This document shows, piece by piece, positions 42,719 through 52,359 of a stretch of DNA of 53,935 bases. The first letter of the stretch is position 1. Every line of letters starts with the position of its first letter. The notes below the pieces were generated by a model, which had not been told where the DNA came from, ran no database searches, and was given only the letters and a program-made list of their open reading frames with translations. This DNA comes from an uncultured Pelagibacteraceae bacterium. GTDB lineage: Bacteria; Pseudomonadota; Alphaproteobacteria; Pelagibacterales; Pelagibacteraceae. Position numbers and translations under genes: made by a program. Location: positions 1-53,935 of the forward strand of contig CACNVX010000007.1 of NCBI GenBank assembly GCA_902624045.1, given 5' to 3'.

Positions 42719-45141
42719 TTTTTTTTTATCTTTTCCAAGGTCCTAGTAATAAATCTAGGAGTTAAAGTTTTTATAGGGTTTACGGTTGTTTCTAAATTTT
42801 TTGGTGGTCCCTTAATTTTAAAACTGACCCCAAAAACTCCTTCTCCAACTTTCTTTCCAATAAGCAAATCTCCAATTAGAGGTATTGAGGCAATTGATCT
42901 ATTGATTGTTGTAGCTGGCACTAACGTGCCCCTTAAACTAACTAAATTATTTCCTTCAAGGTATCCATCCAACAAAATAGTAATTGCTGGTCCAATCGCG
43001 TATAATTCTTGAATTTTCATAGTTTTATTTTCAGTCGTAAAATTCATTTCAAAATCTGTAAATCTAATACCTTCTCCTGTTAGCAAATCTGCTATTCCCT
43101 GAAGTGAAGCAAGAGCTAACAACTTGGCTAATGCGGGTATCTTTTTTACTTTAAAATTATCAATAACCAACTTGGATGTTGAAATGCCGTTAATTTTTGA
43201 AGAATGAAAATCTAAATATCCATCTCTACTATCTTCAAAACCTTTAATAAATTTATATCTATCTACCAAAGGTTTTGCTTTCGATGAAAATAATGTTGTT
43301 ATTTTTTCCCCTTGTTTATTTGTGTTAATTGTAAATGTAATAATTTGTTTATCATTGAAAGAAGCTAAAATATTTGCATCTAATATTTTATTTTTTTTAA
43401 TCTTTAAAGTACCTTTTAACTCTTTAACAAAATTTATGTTATCAATGTAAACTTTCTTTAAATATAGCTCTACAATTAAATTATTTTTAAAAATATTTTC
43501 TTCTTTTTTACGATCACTTTCTAGTAAATTTGTAATTAAAGATTTTGCATTAAAAAAAATACCATTAATAATATAATTATTTTTTTTCACTTTTTTGATT
43601 TGATAATTATTATTTATACCATCAGTATCTAAATAATTTAAATCAGCTTTCTCAATTTCAATAATTTGATTTTCATCATCTAGAGATAAGTTTAAAATTT
43701 TGATTTTATTATTTTCTTCATCAGCAATAAAATGATTTATATTAAGATATTGTTTGTCACTAAGTTCGCCTTTAATTTTTAAGCGTAAGTTGGTTCCTTT
43801 CTTTTTTTTATAATTAATATTGTCGATTTTAAAATTTGTTTTATTTAAGTTTAATTCTGTATTAAAATTTATCTTATTTGCTTTTTTTTCAAAATAATAA
43901 TTTACCTCTTCAAAATCTTTTTCGATTTTGATCTTACCTGTGCCTGAAAATGATAAATCTTTATTATTATAATTTATTTTTAACATTTGGCTTTTAAAAT
44001 TGATTTTATTTCTTATTTGTGGAAAAAATATTTTAAAATAATCTTTTCTTTTAAGATTTATATTATTTACTATTAATTCACTTTTCACATTAAAATCTTG
44101 ATCTTTTTTTTTTATCAAATATTTGATTTGGTTAGTGCCATTCCCAAGCTCCGCTTCCCCTTCACCTTTAATAGATAAATTTTTTTCACTGTAATTTAAT
44201 TTAAATTTATGATTTTTAAATAAAATTACATCATTTATATCTGAAAGATAATTATCTATTATATCTGGCTTTTTATATTTAAACTCATCAACACTTATAT
44301 CTGAATTTAAAAAAATATTTTTAGCATCAAACTGCTTATTAACTTCAAAAGAAAATTTAGTTTTTGAAGTAAAATTTACATCTTCTAAGATTAAATTTTC
44401 AGAATTTAAATTTAATAATTTTACTATATTTTCGTTTATTTTGGATTGGTTATTTTTAACAGTTCCATTAAGTAAAAAGCTTTCATTTTTTTTTTGTATT
44501 TGTAATTTGTCCGAGATAAATTTTACTTTTTCAAATTTAAATTTTATGTCATTAAACTTATATAAATTCTGACTAAGGATAAAATTAAAATTTAAATTTT
44601 CTAATTTAGATTTATTAAAAAAACTAATATTTGCATCTTTTATTAGACCTTTAATTTCGTAATCATTTTTAATTGTTCCAGTTTCATCAAAATTAAAACT
44701 TAAATCTATTATTATATGACCTTTTTTTATAGTTTTTTCTAATATAAATAACTCAGTTTTATTATTAGTTGCTCTTAAAAATTTAATTAAATCCGTTAAC
44801 AGCATTGACCTTGATGCGATTTCAACATTTGATGAAATTATTTTATTATTTATTATTGATCTTATTGAAACTTTAGTTTTAATATATTCGAGTGGAAGTG
44901 GCCTGTTTAAATAAAACAATGTTGCTCCAACTGTTTTTGCATTAATTTGTAAATTAAAAGGATTTAATATTAATTTTATTTTTTTTAAATCTAGATTTAA
45001 ATTTTTATTTTTTTCAATAATTTTTTTTTTTATTTGATTATTAAATGAGTCTGTCTCTATTCCTATAGTACTTAAATAAATTACCAAAATGGATAAAAAA
45101 GATATTATTAGTATGAAATATTTTAAAATATTTTTTTTCAT
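42715..45141 (-). CDS. AsmA/YhdP-like membrane-anchored protein
   Basis: An 808-residue protein with one N-terminal membrane anchor (YFILIISFLSILVIYLS) and a long periplasmic part rich in beta strands and Asn/Lys. The C-terminus (GIRFTDFEMNFTTENKTMKI, then LEGNNLVSLRGTLVPATTIN and SIPLIGDLLIG) is the conserved end of the DUF3971/AsmA-C branch. Such bridge-like proteins are implicated in lipid transport to the outer membrane. It overlaps prfB by four bases (ATGA) and is last in the mrcA-prfB-asmA-like order. The central part is poorly conserved, so assignment rests on the two ends. Confidence 0.82.
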   Translation of the reverse strand: MKKNILKYFILIISFLSILVIYLSTIGIETDSFNNQIKKKIIEKNKNLNLDLKKIKLILNPFNLQINAKTVGATLFYLNRPLPLEYIKTKVSIRSIINNKIISSNVEIASRSMLLTDLIKFLRATNNKTELFILEKTIKKGHIIIDLSFNFDETGTIKNDYEIKGLIKDANISFFNKSKLENLNFNFILSQNLYKFNDIKFKFEKVKFISDKLQIQKKNESFLLNGTVKNNQSKINENIVKLLNLNSENLILEDVNFTSKTKFSFEVNKQFDAKNIFLNSDISVDEFKYKKPDIIDNYLSDINDVILFKNHKFKLNYSEKNLSIKGEGEAELGNGTNQIKYLIKKKDQDFNVKSELIVNNINLKRKDYFKIFFPQIRNKINFKSQMLKINYNNKDLSFSGTGKIKIEKDFEEVNYYFEKKANKINFNTELNLNKTNFKIDNINYKKKKGTNLRLKIKGELSDKQYLNINHFIADEENNKIKILNLSLDDENQIIEIEKADLNYLDTDGINNNYQIKKVKKNNYIINGIFFNAKSLITNLLESDRKKEENIFKNNLIVELYLKKVYIDNINFVKELKGTLKIKKNKILDANILASFNDKQIITFTINTNKQGEKITTLFSSKAKPLVDRYKFIKGFEDSRDGYLDFHSSKINGISTSKLVIDNFKVKKIPALAKLLALASLQGIADLLTGEGIRFTDFEMNFTTENKTMKIQELYAIGPAITILLDGYLEGNNLVSLRGTLVPATTINRSIASIPLIGDLLIGKKVGEGVFGVSFKIKGPPKNLETTVNPIKTLTPRFITRTLEKIKKN

Positions 45142-46233
45142 TTAAATTTATAAAGTGACTGCTCTAAAAATTCGTCAATATCTCCATCTAATACTTTATC
45201 AGGACTTGTACTTTCAAAATTAGATCTATTATCTTTTACAAGCTGATAGGGTTGTAAAACGTATGACCTAATTTGATGACCCCAACCTATTTCAGATTTT
45301 GATGTTTCAATATTTTCATTTTCTTGTTCTCTTTTCTTAATCTCATAATCATATAATCTTGCTTTTAACATGTTCATACATGTTTCTTTATTTTTATGTT
45401 GAGACCTTTCATTTTGACATTGAACTACAATTTTCGATGGAATGTGAGTTATTCTAACAGCACTATCAGTTGTATTTACATGTTGCCCTCCTGCCCCACT
45501 AGATCTATAGGTATCTATTCTTAAATCTTTTTCAGAAATCTCGATATTTATATTCTCATCTACAACTGGATAAACCCATACACTAGCAAAACTAGTATGT
45601 CGTCTAGCACCAGAATCAAAAGGTGATATTCTAACTAGTCTGTGTATTCCAGACTCTTTTTTTAACCAACCAAAAACAAATTCACCATCTAATCTAATTG
45701 TTGCTGATTTTATACCTGCTTCTTCACCCCTATGCTCACTGATTAAACTTGATTTGAATTTTTTTTTATCAGACCATTTTAAATACATTCTTCTCAGCAT
45801 ATCGGCCCAATCTTGACTTTCAGTACCTCCTGCACCCGCGTGTATTTCAATATAGCAATCTAATGAGTCGGCTTCGTTAGATAAAAAACATTTAATTTCA
45901 TTTTTCTTTACATCCTTATTTAAATTTTTAATATTTTGCAAAACCTCGTCTTTTACTGTTAAATTTTCTTCTTCTAAAGCCAATTCAAATAAATCGTCTA
46001 AATCTTTTAATTTTTTAATTGAGCTATCATATGAATTAGCCAGTTCCTCATAAAGTTTTTTCTCTTTAATTACTTTTTGAGAATTAATTTTGTCTTGCCA
46101 AAAATCGGCTTTTAACATTTGTGAATTTAAAGATTGAATTTTCGATTTGATTTGATTTTTTTCAAAGATACTCCTTAATCCTTAAATTAATCTTTTCTAT
46201 TTCTTCTTTAAAATTCTGATAATTATTATCCAT
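45138..46233 (-). CDS. prfB: Peptide chain release factor 2, programmed +1 frameshift
   Basis: RF2 releases peptides at UGA and UAA. The gene is in two frames. The first starts at ATG 46231-46233 and runs 23 codons (MDNNYQNFKEEIEKINLRIK, then EYL) to an in-frame TGA. The second continues after a +1 shift at CTT-T-GA, with CTT at 46165-46167, skipped T at 46164 and GAA next at 46161-46163, giving 364 residues, the family length. A Shine-Dalgarno-like AAGGAG precedes the shift, as in E. coli. SPFDSGARRHTSF holds the SPF codon-reading tripeptide and SSGAGGQHVNTTDSA the GGQ motif. Starting at an internal Met (46118) would lose the N-terminal domain. Confidence 0.96.
46157..46178 (-). promoter_or_regulatory. 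prfB frameshift site with stimulatory SD-like sequence
   Basis: On the minus strand the order is AAGGAG, TAT, CTT, TGA: an internal ribosome-binding-like hexamer, a short spacer, the slippery CTT and the RF2-specific stop. This is the well-known autoregulatory switch in which low RF2 favours the shift. Confidence 0.93.
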
Positions 46234-48569
46234 TAGTAAAACATTAATATATTATTACTATCTAATCTATCTGTATTTGAATAAAGAACTTTTCCATCAA
46301 TAATATTTTCTTTTTTGAAAACCTCTATTATTGAATTTTTTGTAGAAAATTTTGCTTTTTGTCCGGTATTTGGGTCAACTACCATCATTACTGTGTTTTT
46401 GGCAGCTTTAAAAGGTCTCGCATCTGATTTTTTTACCGAATCTTTTATAAAATTCTTAAAAATTGGTAAAGCAGTTTTAGATCCTGTTTCATATTTTCCT
46501 AATGGAGTCGGGTTATCTGATCCTACATAAACTCCTACGAGTAAGTTTGACGTATATCCAATAAACCATGTATCGGTATTTTTGTTGGTAGTACCAGTTT
46601 TGCCAGCTATATTTAATTTTAGATCTTTTAATTTTTTTGCTGTACCTCTTTGTACTACACCCTCTAAAATAGATGTTATTTGATAAGCGGTCTCAGATGA
46701 AAAAACTTTTTTATAATTGTTTTTTATTTCCGGATAATCATTACTTAAATATGAAATTTTTTCACAATTATCACATTTTCTTTTATCATTGTTGTAAATA
46801 GTATTTCCTTCACTATCTTGAATTCTATCAATCATTATTGGGTCAACGAGCATTCCTCCATTAACAAATACTGAATAAGCAGATGTAAGTTTTAGCAAGG
46901 TTGTTTCAGCCGAACCTAAAGATATAGACAAAAGTTCTTCTGGATTTTCATAAATTTTGAGCTCTTTAGAAAAATTAATAATTTTTTGTAAACCTAGATC
47001 TTTTGCGATTCTAACAGTCATTAGATTTCTTGATTTTTCAAGACCAACTCTTAGCGTTGAAGGACCATAAAATTTTTTTCCATAATTTTCTGGCTTCCAC
47101 ATTTTCAAATCTTCCCCTTGATCTAAAACTAAAGGTGCATCTAATATTAGAGAAGTTGGAGTAAAATTATTCTCTAAAGCCAGGGCATATACAAAAGGCT
47201 TAAAAGCTGAACCTGGTTGTCTTTCTGCCTGTGTTGCTCTATTAAATTCACTCTCTTTAAAACTAAATCCTCCACTTAACGCCAAAACTCTTCCAGTGAA
47301 AGGATCCATTACTACAATGCCACCATTTACTTTTGGTAGTTGCTTTAGACTATAAATATTATCTTTAATTTTTTTAACATAAATTAGATCACCTACACTT
47401 AACAATGAATTGAATTCCTTTTTGGTCCATGAAACATCTTTATATTCGATTATACCAATTAATTTATCTTCGGTTTCTATCTCAACTGAAAATTTATTTA
47501 TTTTTTTTACTATAGCTATTTTCCAATTTAAAGATTTTTCCAAATTAAATTTATTCAAACCTTTGTTCCAGTTTGAACTATAAATTTTATTTGCTAAGGG
47601 CCCTCTCCACCCTTTTCTTTTATCATATAAAACTAAGCCATCTCTTAAAGATTTTGTTGCTATCTTTTGTAAATCTAAATCTATAGGAGTATTTATATTA
47701 AAACCTTGTTTATAAACTTTGTCATAAGTCAAAGTTTCAATCACATGCTTTCTAACATCTTCTATATAATACTGCGCATCCTCTAAAAAAATTCTTTTAT
47801 TTTTTTTTAATTGTATTTTTTTATTTTTTAATTTTTTATACCATTCTGATGTCAAATAATTATTTTCTAGTAAATTTTTTAATACTAGATCACGTCTGAA
47901 TTTAGCAATTTCTGGATTTCTATAGGGGTTATATCTACTTGGAGCTTTTGGTAAAGCAGCTAATAAAGCTGCTTCTGAATAATTTAAATCTCTGATAGAT
48001 TTATCAAAATATTCTAAACTAGCTGCTGCCACACCGTATGCACCACTTCCTAAATAAATTTGATTTAAATATAATTCTAAAATTCTCTCCTTTGATAAAG
48101 CTCTTTCTATTCTAAAAGCTAAAATTGCCTCTTTAATTTTCCTATTCAAACTTATCTCATTCGTTAATAAGAAATTTTTTGCAACCTGTTGAGTGATTGT
48201 AGAAGCTCCTTCTAGTCTTTTTGATGAAATTATATTTGAAATATTATTTATTGTAGCTCTAAGAACACCTCTCGCATCTACACCAGGATGTGAAAAAAAA
48301 TTTTTGTCTTCAGCAGATAAAAAAGCATTAATCACATTTTTGGGTATGGAATTAAATGGTACAAATACCCTTTTTTCTTTTGAAAAATCTGCTACTAGTT
48401 CCCCGTTGCCAGAGTAAACTTTGCTAGAAACAGGAGGTTTATAATTCTTCAAAAACTTATAGTCAGGAAGTTCATTTGAATAAGTCCACAATATAGCTAT
48501 TAATAATACAATAGATAAAACAATAATAGATAACAGCAAAATAAAGATATTCTTGAAAAATTTATTCAT
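46233..48569 (-). CDS. mrcA: Penicillin-binding protein 1A, bifunctional
   Basis: A 778-residue cell-wall enzyme. It has an N-terminal membrane anchor, a glycosyltransferase domain with catalytic E87 in SAEDKNFFSHPGVD and GASTITQQVAKN, and a transpeptidase domain with Ser in PGSAFKPF (SxxK), SRN (SxN) and AGKTGTTNKNTD (KTG). It polymerises and cross-links peptidoglycan. Its TAA overlaps the prfB ATG as TAATG, so prfB translation may be coupled. Divergent from the RNase E/G gene with a 102-base gap. Confidence 0.95.
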   Translation of the reverse strand: MNKFFKNIFILLLSIIVLSIVLLIAILWTYSNELPDYKFLKNYKPPVSSKVYSGNGELVADFSKEKRVFVPFNSIPKNVINAFLSAEDKNFFSHPGVDARGVLRATINNISNIISSKRLEGASTITQQVAKNFLLTNEISLNRKIKEAILAFRIERALSKERILELYLNQIYLGSGAYGVAAASLEYFDKSIRDLNYSEAALLAALPKAPSRYNPYRNPEIAKFRRDLVLKNLLENNYLTSEWYKKLKNKKIQLKKNKRIFLEDAQYYIEDVRKHVIETLTYDKVYKQGFNINTPIDLDLQKIATKSLRDGLVLYDKRKGWRGPLANKIYSSNWNKGLNKFNLEKSLNWKIAIVKKINKFSVEIETEDKLIGIIEYKDVSWTKKEFNSLLSVGDLIYVKKIKDNIYSLKQLPKVNGGIVVMDPFTGRVLALSGGFSFKESEFNRATQAERQPGSAFKPFVYALALENNFTPTSLILDAPLVLDQGEDLKMWKPENYGKKFYGPSTLRVGLEKSRNLMTVRIAKDLGLQKIINFSKELKIYENPEELLSISLGSAETTLLKLTSAYSVFVNGGMLVDPIMIDRIQDSEGNTIYNNDKRKCDNCEKISYLSNDYPEIKNNYKKVFSSETAYQITSILEGVVQRGTAKKLKDLKLNIAGKTGTTNKNTDTWFIGYTSNLLVGVYVGSDNPTPLGKYETGSKTALPIFKNFIKDSVKKSDARPFKAAKNTVMMVVDPNTGQKAKFSTKNSIIEVFKKENIIDGKVLYSNTDRLDSNNILMFY

Positions 48570-48671
48570 TTTAATTCCATTATATCGTGGAATTTGTTAA
48601 AGATAAGGCAAGATAGTTAAACAAAATTTTAAATAAAATAAATTATTAATGAATATAAAAATTACAAAATT

Positions 48672-50489
48672 ATGGAAAAGAATTTATACATTGATGCTTC
48701 GCATCCAAATGAAACTAGGGTTGTTCTTAAATCTGGAGAAAACATTGAAGATTACGAGTACGAAGGCCTAAAAAACAATTTAATTAAAAATAATATTTAT
48801 CTTGGCAAAGTAAGCAGAATAGAACCCTCCTTGCAAGCAGCATTTATAGATTTTGGAAGAGAAAAACATGGATTTTTATCATTTAACGATATTCAGTCTG
48901 ATTATTATCAAATCCCAAAAGCTGACTTAGAAAAAATAAAGGAAGAGGAAGAAAAAGCTAGGGAAGAACTATCAAAGCAAGTTGAAGCAAAAGAGGACGA
49001 AAATATTGCTGAAGGAAAATTAGAAATAGACGATCCTATTGAAAAAGATGATGAACACAACTTAGAAGAAAATATAGAAGATAAAGTTGCTGCTAACGGA
49101 AAAGAAAATTCAGAGCAATCAAAAGATAAGAAAAAAGATTATAAATTTAAATTTAAGAGATATAAAATTCAAGAAGTCATAAAACCAAATCAAGTAATTC
49201 TTGTTCAGGTTATTAAAGATGAAAGAGGTCAGAAAGGAGCGGCTTTAAGCACTTTTATTTCTATTGCAGGAAAATATATTGTTTTGATGCCAAATACTCC
49301 AAAAGGAGGAGGAATTTCGAGAAAAATTTTTAATCCTGCAGAAAGAAAAAAAATAAGATCAATACTTAACGAAATTGAAATACCTAGAGAAATGGGCTTA
49401 ATAGTTAGGACCGCTGGAAGCAACAAAACAAAAAATGAAATAAGTAATGATTTAACTACTTTAATTAATACTTGGGGACAAATAAAAGATAACGCAATTA
49501 ATTCAATTGCTCCATCTTTAATCCACCAAGAAAGTGAGATAATTAAAAGAACTTTGAGGGATATGTTTGATGATAATACAAAAAATATCATTGTTGAAGG
49601 AAATGAAGGTTACAAAAAAGCTCAATCATTCATGAAAACAATGATGGCATCTAATGTAAAAAAAGTAAAAAAGTATAGAGGCAAAATACCTTTATATATT
49701 CAAGAAAATATAGAACAAAAATTAAATCAAATTTTCGACTCCGAGGTCAAATTAAAATCGGGAGGCTATTTGGTTATAAATCCAACAGAAGCTCTTGTAT
49801 CAATTGACATTAATTCTGGTAGCTCAATTAAAGGTAAAAATGTTGAGAGCACTGCCCTTGATACAAATATTGAAGCTGCTGAAGAAATTGCTAGACAAAT
49901 TAAAATTAGAGATCTTTCGGGTTTAATTATTATTGATTTTATCGATATGCTTAGCTACGGAAATAGAAGATTGGTTGAAAAAAAACTTAAAGAAAAATGT
50001 AGATCTGACAGAGCAAGAATTCAAATAGGAAGAATTAGTAATTTTGGTCTTTTAGAAATGTCAAGGCAGAGATTAAGAGAAAGTGCAATTAAATGGAAAG
50101 TTACCTTGACTGATGAGTCATTTGCTCAAAAGTTGCTTAAAATTGTTGAATTAAAAGCAATAATTAATAAAGCTAAATTTGTTGAATTGAGAGTATGTGA
50201 AAAAATTTCAGACTTTCTTAAAGAAAATTTTGTTAATGATTTAACTTATTTTGAAAAAAAAAATAAACTTACATTAGACATAATAAGTGATAACTCACTT
50301 ATAATACCTGAGTATATAATTAAAATTCAAAATAAATCAAAAAAAACTATCGAATTAATTGAAAACTATGAAAAATTAAAAAATCTAAAACTACAAGAAA
50401 AAGATAATAAAGTTATAGAAAAAAAAGAGATCAAAAAAATTAATAAAAAAACTAATAAAAAAAGAAGATTTTATAAAAAAACTAAATAA
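48672..50489 (+). CDS. rne: Ribonuclease E/G with acidic S1 insertion, no zinc-link
   Basis: A 605-residue endoribonuclease. The S1 RNA-binding domain begins at NIYLGKVSRIEPSLQAAFID (41-60) and is split by an acidic, Lys/Glu-rich insertion at about 83-157. The catalytic core has D379 in SIDINSGSS and IDFIDM at 421-426, then RIQIGRISNFGLLEMSRQRL. The CPxCxG zinc-link that normally follows MSRQRL is missing; the sequence goes straight to RESAIKWKVTL. The C-terminus is a basic tail (KKINKKTNKKRRFYKKTK), with no long degradosome scaffold. RNase G versus E cannot be settled. Convergent with thiG, overlapping 8 bases. Confidence 0.9.
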   Translation: MEKNLYIDASHPNETRVVLKSGENIEDYEYEGLKNNLIKNNIYLGKVSRIEPSLQAAFIDFGREKHGFLSFNDIQSDYYQIPKADLEKIKEEEEKAREELSKQVEAKEDENIAEGKLEIDDPIEKDDEHNLEENIEDKVAANGKENSEQSKDKKKDYKFKFKRYKIQEVIKPNQVILVQVIKDERGQKGAALSTFISIAGKYIVLMPNTPKGGGISRKIFNPAERKKIRSILNEIEIPREMGLIVRTAGSNKTKNEISNDLTTLINTWGQIKDNAINSIAPSLIHQESEIIKRTLRDMFDDNTKNIIVEGNEGYKKAQSFMKTMMASNVKKVKKYRGKIPLYIQENIEQKLNQIFDSEVKLKSGGYLVINPTEALVSIDINSGSSIKGKNVESTALDTNIEAAEEIARQIKIRDLSGLIIIDFIDMLSYGNRRLVEKKLKEKCRSDRARIQIGRISNFGLLEMSRQRLRESAIKWKVTLTDESFAQKLLKIVELKAIINKAKFVELRVCEKISDFLKENFVNDLTYFEKKNKLTLDIISDNSLIIPEYIIKIQNKSKKTIELIENYEKLKNLKLQEKDNKVIEKKEIKKINKKTNKKRRFYKKTK

Positions 50490-51264
50490 TTCCTTTTAAT
50501 GGGGATGATGGATTTCCCATTAAAATTTTATCTATTCTGCCGGATTTATAAGACTGTCTTCCTGCTATGACTGCATTTTTAAATGCAAGAGCCATTTCAA
50601 ATGGTTTTTTTGCTTTAGCAATTGCTGTATTTACTAAAACTCCATCACAACCTAATTCCATTGCTATAGTTGCATCAGACGCCTGGCCTAAACCAGCATC
50701 TATAATTAAAGGTAGTTTCGTTTGTTGGCGTATTATTTGTATATTTACCTTATTTTGTATACCGAGACCTGATCCTATTGGAGCTGCTAATGGCATAATT
50801 GCTTCAGCTCCACAATTTTCCAGCCTTTTTGCCATTAAAGGATCATCGTTACAATAAACCATTACTTTAAATCCCTCTTTAGATAGAACCTCAGTAGATT
50901 TTAAAGTTTCAACCATATCAGGAAATAAATTTTTCTTATCTCCAAGAACCTCTAATTTTACTAATTTCCAACCACCTATTTCTCTCGCAAGCCTTAGGGT
51001 TCTAAGCGCTTCTATAGAATTAAAACAACCAGCTGTATTAGGTAAATAAGTAATTTTTTTTGGATCTATGTAATCCATCAACAAAGGTTTTTTTTTATCA
51101 GAAATATTAACTCTTCTTACTGCAACTGTAACAATTTCAGCTCCTGAAAGTTTAACTGCTTTAGCGCATTCTGGCATACTTTTATATTTTCCTGTACCAA
51201 CAATTAATCTTGATTTAAATTTTTTTTTTGCAATTATAAAATTATCTTTTTTCAAATTAACCAC
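50482..51264 (-). CDS. thiG: Thiazole synthase ThiG
   Basis: A 260-residue TIM-barrel enzyme that builds the thiazole phosphate of thiamine. Typical stretches are SRLIVGTGKYKSM, the Schiff-base Lys region WKLVKLEVLGDKKNLFPD, AIMPLAAPIGSGLGI and IDAGLGQASDATIAMELG. It overlaps thiS by 8 bases and depends on ThiS thiocarboxylate for sulfur. Other thiamine genes are not in the window. Confidence 0.95.
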   Translation of the reverse strand: MVNLKKDNFIIAKKKFKSRLIVGTGKYKSMPECAKAVKLSGAEIVTVAVRRVNISDKKKPLLMDYIDPKKITYLPNTAGCFNSIEALRTLRLAREIGGWKLVKLEVLGDKKNLFPDMVETLKSTEVLSKEGFKVMVYCNDDPLMAKRLENCGAEAIMPLAAPIGSGLGIQNKVNIQIIRQQTKLPLIIDAGLGQASDATIAMELGCDGVLVNTAIAKAKKPFEMALAFKNAVIAGRQSYKSGRIDKILMGNPSSPLKGII

Positions 51265-51475
51265 CTCCGATAAAATGGACTATTTCAATTTTATCATTTT
51301 GCTTCAATTTTATTTTATCAATTTTTTTTTTGTCTATTATTTCCTCATTCATTTCAATAGCTACTTTATTTATTGGAATTTTTAAACGTTTTAACATATC
51401 TGAGAGTATATAATCCCCAATAAATGATTTCATTTTGCCATTTACTTTAATTTTTATTTTTTTTACTTTTTTCAT
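51257..51475 (-). CDS. thiS: Sulfur carrier protein ThiS
   Basis: A 72-residue ubiquitin-like protein ending VHFIGGG; the terminal Gly-Gly becomes a thiocarboxylate and donates sulfur to ThiG. IKVNGKMKSF at the start is typical of the family. The 8-base overlap with thiG indicates coupled translation. The 16-base gap to the divergent aroQ must hold both promoters or lie within coding sequence. Confidence 0.9.
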   Translation of the reverse strand: MKKVKKIKIKVNGKMKSFIGDYILSDMLKRLKIPINKVAIEMNEEIIDKKKIDKIKLKQNDKIEIVHFIGGG

Positions 51476-51491
51476 CGTATATAAATGCTGA

Positions 51492-51938
51492 ATGAATAAT
51501 AAAATTATAATTATTAATGGTCCAAATATTAATCTATTAGGTGAAAGAGAACAATCACAATATGGATCAACTACTTTTGATCAATTGAAAGAAAAATGCT
51601 TACAAAAAGGACGGGAAATTGGCATCAGTGTGGAGTTTATACAATCAAATATTGAAGGCGAGTTGGTAAATATAATTCAGAATGCCAGAAAACAATACGA
51701 CGGTATAATAATAAATGCTGCTGCTTTTACTCACACATCTGTAGCAATTAGGGATGCAATTGAGTTATTTAAAAAACCAATAATTGAACTACACATCTCC
51801 AATATTTATAAAAGAGAAGAATTTAGACAAAAATCTCTTATTAGTGATGTTGTTACTGGCGGTATATTTGGGTTAGGTGTAGAAGGATATATTTTGGCCA
51901 TAATTTCATTACAAAAGACTCTTCTAAATGAAAATTGA
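51492..51938 (+). CDS. aroQ: Type II 3-dehydroquinate dehydratase
   Basis: A 148-residue shikimate-pathway enzyme. INGPNINLLGERE and Y24 in QSQYG form the lid and active site, INAAAFTHTSVAIRDAI and ELHISNIYKREEFR carry the other conserved residues, including the catalytic His. Full length. The last 11 bases overlap accB, giving an aroQ-accB-accC unit, a common order in alphaproteobacteria. Confidence 0.96.
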   Translation: MNNKIIIINGPNINLLGEREQSQYGSTTFDQLKEKCLQKGREIGISVEFIQSNIEGELVNIIQNARKQYDGIIINAAAFTHTSVAIRDAIELFKKPIIELHISNIYKREEFRQKSLISDVVTGGIFGLGVEGYILAIISLQKTLLNEN

Positions 51939-52356
51939 TAAAAAAATAATTAAAGAATTAAGCGATTACTTAACCGAGTTTAATTTAAATGAAATTGAAA
52001 TAACAGAAAAAGATACAAAAATTAAAGTATCAAAAAATACTAAATCCATTGAAAATCATTCTAATTTAGTAACAACCAACGTACCAACCAACAATACAAA
52101 ACCTTCTCAAATTACAAATATAGGAACTGAAATTAGCTCACCAATAATTGGAACCGCCTATCTTGCTCCTGAACCAGGTGCAAAGAAATTTATTGAAATA
52201 GGAAAAAAAATCAAAAAAGGTGAAACAATAATGATTGTCGAGGCTATGAAAACAATGAATCATGTTCCCTCAACAGCTGATGGAGTTGTAAAAGAAATAT
52301 GTGTTCAGGACGGTCAGCCTGTCGAATTTGGACAAACTCTTATTATCTTAGAATAA
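51928..52356 (+). CDS. accB: Biotin carboxyl carrier protein AccB
   Basis: A 142-residue acetyl-CoA carboxylase subunit. An N-terminal helical part is followed by a Thr/Asn-rich linker (about 38-68) and a biotinyl domain with K108 in VEAMKTMNH, the biotin attachment site. It carries carboxyl-biotin between AccC and the carboxyltransferase in fatty-acid synthesis. It overlaps aroQ and is followed by accC after 3 bases. Confidence 0.95.
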   Translation: MKIDKKIIKELSDYLTEFNLNEIEITEKDTKIKVSKNTKSIENHSNLVTTNVPTNNTKPSQITNIGTEISSPIIGTAYLAPEPGAKKFIEIGKKIKKGETIMIVEAMKTMNHVPSTADGVVKEICVQDGQPVEFGQTLIILE

Positions 52357-52359
52357 ACA

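Noticed and set aside
45138-46118. prfB beginning at the internal Met (MLKADFWQDK)
   Set aside because: The upstream 23-codon frame plus the intact AAGGAG-TAT-CTT-TGA shift site restores the normal RF2 length and N-terminal domain.
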